Source of the DNA: Hyphomicrobiales bacterium
GTDB taxonomy: Bacteria; Pseudomonadota; Alphaproteobacteria; Rhizobiales; Aestuariivirgaceae
Length of the DNA stretch: 8,053 nt
Reading direction: 5' to 3'
NCBI GenBank assembly: GCA_003151375.1
Contig: PLXI01000059.1
Coordinates: forward strand, 629-8,681
In this document: piece after piece, positions 4,737 through 8,053 of the stretch
How the letters are laid out: each line of letters begins with the position of its first letter
How positions within the stretch are numbered: the first letter of the stretch is position 1
The notes under the pieces: generated by a model
Databases searched by the model: none
Told to the model about the DNA's origin: nothing
What the model saw: only the letters and a program-made list of their open reading frames with translations
Program-made: the position numbers and the translations under genes

Positions 4737-6505
4737 CCGGAACAGTTGCAGTGAATGAAGTGGCCCGTCAGGGTCTAACCAAAACGCCAACGCTAAATCA
4801 AAACCTGCCGCAGCGTTTGGCAGATTTTGGGACGTTGGCCGAAGGACTAGACTATTGCGCGCAAGGCGTTACTGGGTTCAATTTTTATTCGGGGCGCGGT
4901 GCGCTGGAAGATGTGTTGTCCTACAGTGATTTGCGCAAACGTGCTTTAATGTTGGCACGCAAGTTGATGTCCACTGGATTGAAGCGGCTTGACCGCGTGG
5001 CCATTGTTGCTGAAACCGGGCCTGAATTCATTGAGACTTTTTTCGCCTGTCAATATGCGGGTCTTGTTCCATGCCCAGTGCCGTACAGCATGTATATCGG
5101 TGGGCGTGAGGCTTATGAGCAGCGCATAGCGGGCATGATACAGGCTGCTGATGCGCATGCGGTGATCGCACCAGCCGATCAAGTTGATAGCATTCGCGTT
5201 GCGGCCGGCCTGGCTGGCGTTGAAATGGTTTTCAGCCATGATGAATTGGCTGCCCTTCCTCAGAGTATTGTTCGCCTGCACGGGTTTGAGCGTGATGAAG
5301 TGGCTTATATTCAATATTCATCCGGCTCCACATCAGCACCCAAAGGCGTGTTGATTTCACAACTCTCCATCATGACCAATGCCAGAGGTATTCTAATCGA
5401 TGGCTCGCACACCAAGCCGCACGACAGAGGCTTTTCTTGGCTGCCACTTTATCATGACATGGGGCTTGTGGGCTTTTGTCTTTCTGCAGTTTTATCGCAA
5501 ACGTCAGTTGATTATTTGGCCACAACGGCTTTCGCGCGCAGGCCTGGCCTGTGGCTGAAATTGATTTCTGACAATCGCTGCACCATCTCATTCTCTCCTA
5601 GTTTTGGTTATGACTTGGCGACCAAGCGTTTGGCGAAGGCGGATATCGAAAAGCTTGATCTGTCTTGCTGGCGCGTTGCTGGCATTGGCGGAGACATGGT
5701 GCGCGCCGATGTGTTGCGCGCATTTTTGACGGCCATGGCACCCGCTGGTCTTTCACCCAATGTATTTATGCCAAGCTATGGCATGGCGGAATCCACTTTA
5801 GCGCTCACCTTCCCGAAATTGGACGGCCCGTTGAAGGTTGACCGGGTTGACCGTGACGGCATTAAAGTACAGCGCGCTATTCCAGTTGCCGCTGATGCAC
5901 CAAATGCACGTGAGTATGTTATTTGTGGCCGCATTTTTAACGGGCATAAATTGGAAGTGCGCGGGGCCGATGGCGCTTTATTGGCAGAGCGTGAGATTGG
6001 TCGCATTTATGCCGCTGGCCCATCTTTGATGACAGGCTATTTCAACAATGCGGAAGCCACCGCTGAAGCCATTGGCACAGACGGCTTTTTGGACACTGGT
6101 GATATGGGCTATCTGCTCGATGGCGAAATCGTCATCACGGGCCGCGCCAAGGATTTGATTCTGCACAATGGTCGCAACATTTGGCTGCAAGATATCGAAT
6201 GGGCGGCTGAGAAATATGGCGAATTGAAATCCGGCGACGTGGCGGCCTTTGCGCTTGAAAAAGCTGACGGCGACGATGAAGTTGTAGTGTTGGTTGAATG
6301 TCGCGCTTTGGAAAGCGGCGCGCAAGAAATTTTACGGCGCGATGTGGGCAAGTTGGTGCATCAAGGCTCTGGCGTTGATTGCAAGATTGTGCTGGTTGCA
6401 CCAAAGAGCTTGCCGTTCACCTCATCTGGCAAGCTTTCGCGCAGCGGTGCTCGGGCTAAATATATTTCTGGTGAGATGACCGTCATTGCAACAGCGCAGG
6501 CCTAA
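4733..6505 (+). CDS. aasR: Fatty acyl-AMP ligase / acyl-ACP synthetase of the sphingolipid pathway
   Basis: An ANL-superfamily adenylating enzyme of about 590 residues that activates a fatty acid with ATP; in this context it should load it onto the dedicated ACP two genes downstream, providing the acyl thioester for Spt. Motifs in order: P-loop SSGSTSAPKG at 196-205; SWLPLYHDMGLVG from 235, characteristic of fatty acyl-AMP ligases; PSYGMAES at 347-354; TGD at 455-457; GRAKDLILHNGRNIWLQDIEW; and the C-terminal catalytic lysine K567 in SSGKLSRSG. Both domains are complete. The start is uncertain: TTG 4733 lies in a predicted hairpin with only AGAG upstream, and GTG 4751, with GGAA 9 bases upstream, is an alternative that leaves all motifs intact. 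An in-frame TGA at 4709-4711 limits extension. Role and symbol follow the C. crescentus counterpart; the neighbours make this more likely than a polyketide-type ligase. Confidence 0.88.
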   Translation: MTGTVAVNEVARQGLTKTPTLNQNLPQRLADFGTLAEGLDYCAQGVTGFNFYSGRGALEDVLSYSDLRKRALMLARKLMSTGLKRLDRVAIVAETGPEFIETFFACQYAGLVPCPVPYSMYIGGREAYEQRIAGMIQAADAHAVIAPADQVDSIRVAAGLAGVEMVFSHDELAALPQSIVRLHGFERDEVAYIQYSSGSTSAPKGVLISQLSIMTNARGILIDGSHTKPHDRGFSWLPLYHDMGLVGFCLSAVLSQTSVDYLATTAFARRPGLWLKLISDNRCTISFSPSFGYDLATKRLAKADIEKLDLSCWRVAGIGGDMVRADVLRAFLTAMAPAGLSPNVFMPSYGMAESTLALTFPKLDGPLKVDRVDRDGIKVQRAIPVAADAPNAREYVICGRIFNGHKLEVRGADGALLAEREIGRIYAAGPSLMTGYFNNAEATAEAIGTDGFLDTGDMGYLLDGEIVITGRAKDLILHNGRNIWLQDIEWAAEKYGELKSGDVAAFALEKADGDDEVVVLVECRALESGAQEILRRDVGKLVHQGSGVDCKIVLVAPKSLPFTSSGKLSRSGARAKYISGEMTVIATAQA

Positions 6506-6518
6506 ATAGGATAAGCGC

Positions 6519-7463
6519 ATCCGGGTTGCGCTAACCGGTGCCACAGGATTCTCAGGCTCATTCATTCTGCCGCAGCTTTTGGCTGCAGGCTATGATGTGG
6601 TTGCACTGGCACGAAAGCCAGAGGTGCTTTCAGGCAAATGCAAGAATGTTGTCGCGGGCGATTTATCGGATGACGTGGCCTTGGCCAAGCTCGTTGAGGG
6701 TTGCGAAGTTGTGATGCATGTGGGTGGTGCCACTTCAGCGAAGTCTCGCAAAGAATTTTTCGATGTAAATCTCGAAGCCACCAAGCGGTTGTTTGCAGCG
6801 GCAAAGCGCGCTCATGTGCGGCGCTTTGTTTATGTCTCGTCACTTACCGCGCGTGAACCTAAGCTATCAGACTATGGTGCGAGCAAAGCCGCGGCAGAGC
6901 AATTTCTGTTGCCACTTGACGATGATAAAACCGAGGTTTTGATATTGCGCCCCCCAGCGATCTATGGGCCGGGGGATAGTTCGTCGTTGCCCTTGTTCAA
7001 AGCGGTACTCTCGCGCACTGCCTATTTTCCTGGCCCTAAGGATGGGCGTTTTTCACTGCTCTATGTTGGCGATTTTGCAAAAGTGGTTTGTGAGGCTGTG
7101 GATTCCAATGCGCATGCGGTGTTTGAATTGGATGATCAAACACTCGGCTATAGCTGGGACGATCTTGCCACAATTGCACGTCGACATTACGGCACGCCGA
7201 AAAGGGTCGTGTATTTGCCGCGTGGGATCGTTCACACCGTGGCTGGCCTTGCGGAATTGGGCGCGCGCCTGACGGGCAAAGCCGCTTTCACCACACGCCA
7301 AAAAGTGAACGAGGTTTATCATACAGATTGGGTGGCCAAAGGCTTGATATGGCCTATGTTAAAACCAGTGAAACTGGAGCAGGGCATGGCGCAAACCGTG
7401 GCATGGTACCGCGCTCATGGTTGGTTGAAGGCAGAGTCCGAAAAAGCTAAGGGTTCGGCATGA
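6519..7463 (+). CDS. cerR: NAD-dependent epimerase/dehydratase family protein, ceramide reductase-like (CerR), apparent non-canonical ATC start
   Basis: An extended SDR protein of 314 residues from base 6519. Its counterpart in the Caulobacter sphingolipid block reduces the 3-keto group of the sphingoid moiety after acylation. Seen here: the Rossmann motif GATGFSG at residues 7-13, an ALARKP segment after strand 2, AGDLSD, HVGGATS, SS at 107-108 and catalytic Y119-GAS-K123 in the YVSSLTAREPKLSDYGASK region, then LRPPAIYGPGD. Codons from 6510 to 6578 contain no ATG, GTG or TTG, and TAG at 6507 closes the frame. The first TTG (6579) would remove the whole glycine motif. AGGA (6508-6511) lies 7 bases before ATC 6519, so initiation there is the best reading, with a sequencing error as the alternative. 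The gap to the ligase stop is 13 bases, and the stop overlaps acpR by 4 bases. Confidence 0.85.
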   Translation: MRVALTGATGFSGSFILPQLLAAGYDVVALARKPEVLSGKCKNVVAGDLSDDVALAKLVEGCEVVMHVGGATSAKSRKEFFDVNLEATKRLFAAAKRAHVRRFVYVSSLTAREPKLSDYGASKAAAEQFLLPLDDDKTEVLILRPPAIYGPGDSSSLPLFKAVLSRTAYFPGPKDGRFSLLYVGDFAKVVCEAVDSNAHAVFELDDQTLGYSWDDLATIARRHYGTPKRVVYLPRGIVHTVAGLAELGARLTGKAAFTTRQKVNEVYHTDWVAKGLIWPMLKPVKLEQGMAQTVAWYRAHGWLKAESEKAKGSA

Positions 7464-7708
7464 ATCAAATTGCTGACATCGTTCCGGTTTTGGTTGAGCT
7501 GTTGAAGCCATACAATCCGGAAAATAAAACGCTCAATGCTGAAACCGATATTCCTGCCGAGCTCAATATCGACAGCGTGGGCGTTCTCGACTTCATCATG
7601 GAAGTTGAGGATAAATATGACATCGAAATTCCGATGAATGCCGTGGCCAATATCCGCACTATTGGCGAGTTGGCCAATTATGTTTTTAATAAACTGAGCA
7701 AGGCGTGA
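7460..7708 (+). CDS. acpR: Dedicated acyl carrier protein of sphingolipid synthesis
   Basis: An 82-residue acyl carrier protein that should hold the activated fatty acid on a 4'-phosphopantetheine arm and offer it to serine palmitoyltransferase. The attachment serine is Ser39 in NIDSVGVLDFIMEVEDKYDIEIP; the DSV replaces the usual DSL of the primary AcpP, which, with the location, marks it as specialised. The acidic recognition helix (MEVEDKYDIEI) and the final helix (IRTIGELANYVFNKL) are typical. ATG 7460 overlaps the cerR stop (ATGA) and has AAGGG 6 bases upstream (7449-7453), so translation is probably coupled. Its stop shares one base with the next start. A phosphopantetheinyl transferase is required but none is in the window. 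Confidence 0.92.
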   Translation: MNQIADIVPVLVELLKPYNPENKTLNAETDIPAELNIDSVGVLDFIMEVEDKYDIEIPMNAVANIRTIGELANYVFNKLSKA

Positions 7709-8053
7709 TGATGGTTGATCTGCTCGACAAGCATAAAGGCATTTTGGAACGCGTGCAGCGCATGACGGCGATGGGCATCAATGGTCTTGGCGTTACCAAT
7801 GACAAGATGATTTCTCCAACGCGTGCCATGGTCGGCAACCGCGAAATCATTCTGGCGGGCACGAACAATTACATGGGCATTACTTTTGATCCGCGCTGCA
7901 TTGCGGCTGGGCAAAAGGCGTTGGCTGAATTTGGCACAGGCACCACCGGTTCGCGCATTGCCAATGGCTCATTTGCCCTACACAGCGAATTGGAACGTGA
8001 ATTGGCCAGTTTTCTTGGCCTCAAACATTGCATCATTTTCACTACTGGTTATC
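7708..8053 (+). CDS. spt: Serine palmitoyltransferase (alpha-oxoamine synthase family), N-terminal part
   Basis: A PLP-dependent enzyme that condenses serine with a fatty acyl thioester, releasing CO2 and forming 3-oxosphinganine, the committed step of sphingolipid synthesis. About 115 residues are seen; the frame runs off the right edge, so the PLP lysine and most of the large domain are not visible (family length about 400). The visible part has ILAGTNNYMGITFDPRCIAAG and FGTGTTGSRIANGSFALHSELERELASFLG, the signature of this family, and ends in IIFTTGY. The start is ATG 7708 (TGATG overlap with acpR) or ATG 7711, which has better spacing to AAGG (7700-7703). Related alpha-oxoamine synthases (5-aminolevulinate synthase, KBL, BioF) share these motifs, but the adjoining ACP, reductase and ligase point to Spt. 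Confidence 0.92.
   Translation, partial: MMVDLLDKHKGILERVQRMTAMGINGLGVTNDKMISPTRAMVGNREIILAGTNNYMGITFDPRCIAAGQKALAEFGTGTTGSRIANGSFALHSELERELASFLGLKHCIIFTTGY

Noticed and set aside
5838..6029. Plus-strand 63-codon frame inside the acyl-AMP ligase gene
   Set aside because: It is an out-of-frame shadow of a well-supported gene with intact motifs.
1..8053. CRISPR array, insertion sequence or phage genes
   Set aside because: No spaced repeats, terminal inverted repeats, transposase or phage motifs were seen on either strand.

Overview
The window looks like chromosomal DNA of an alphaproteobacterium of moderate GC. The evidence is gene content: a PmtA-type methyltransferase next to a phosphatidylcholine synthase, an elongator tRNA-Met of the alphaproteobacterial kind, and the set acyl-AMP ligase / NAD-dependent epimerase-like reductase / dedicated ACP / serine palmitoyltransferase that is known as the bacterial sphingolipid block of Caulobacter crescentus. 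I cannot place it to order. All recognisable genes lie on the plus strand.

Layout: the 3' part of mnmA (tRNA 2-thiouridylase, 1-686); a phosphatidylethanolamine N-methyltransferase-like gene (748-1398) and pcs (1451-2251), which together encode both bacterial routes to phosphatidylcholine; tRNA-Met(CAT) with its own promoter (2309-2385); an SDR oxidoreductase (2501-3247) and a sterol desaturase / fatty acid hydroxylase superfamily membrane protein (3273-4019), closely spaced; an unrecognised protein with a C-terminal membrane anchor (about 4099-4614); a 118-base intergenic region with a perfect TATAAT, a tiny ORF and a nested hairpin; then the tight block aasR-like, cerR-like, acpR-like and spt (4733 to the right edge), with 13-, -4- and -1-base junctions.

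How it fits together: the right block should activate a fatty acid as acyl-AMP, load it on the dedicated ACP, condense it with serine (Spt) to 3-oxosphinganine, and reduce the keto group (CerR). The ceramide synthase that this pathway needs is not in the window. The SDR and hydroxylase genes lie between the phosphatidylcholine and sphingolipid genes and may modify one of these lipids, but that is inference from position.

Most notable points: (1) the cerR-like gene has no ATG, GTG or TTG that preserves its Rossmann glycine motif, and a Shine-Dalgarno-like AGGA sits 7 bases before an in-frame ATC; (2) a nested inverted repeat folds over the TTG start of the acyl-AMP ligase gene; (3) both phosphatidylcholine routes and sphingolipid genes are clustered; (4) an SDR plus di-iron hydroxylase pair has no assigned substrate.
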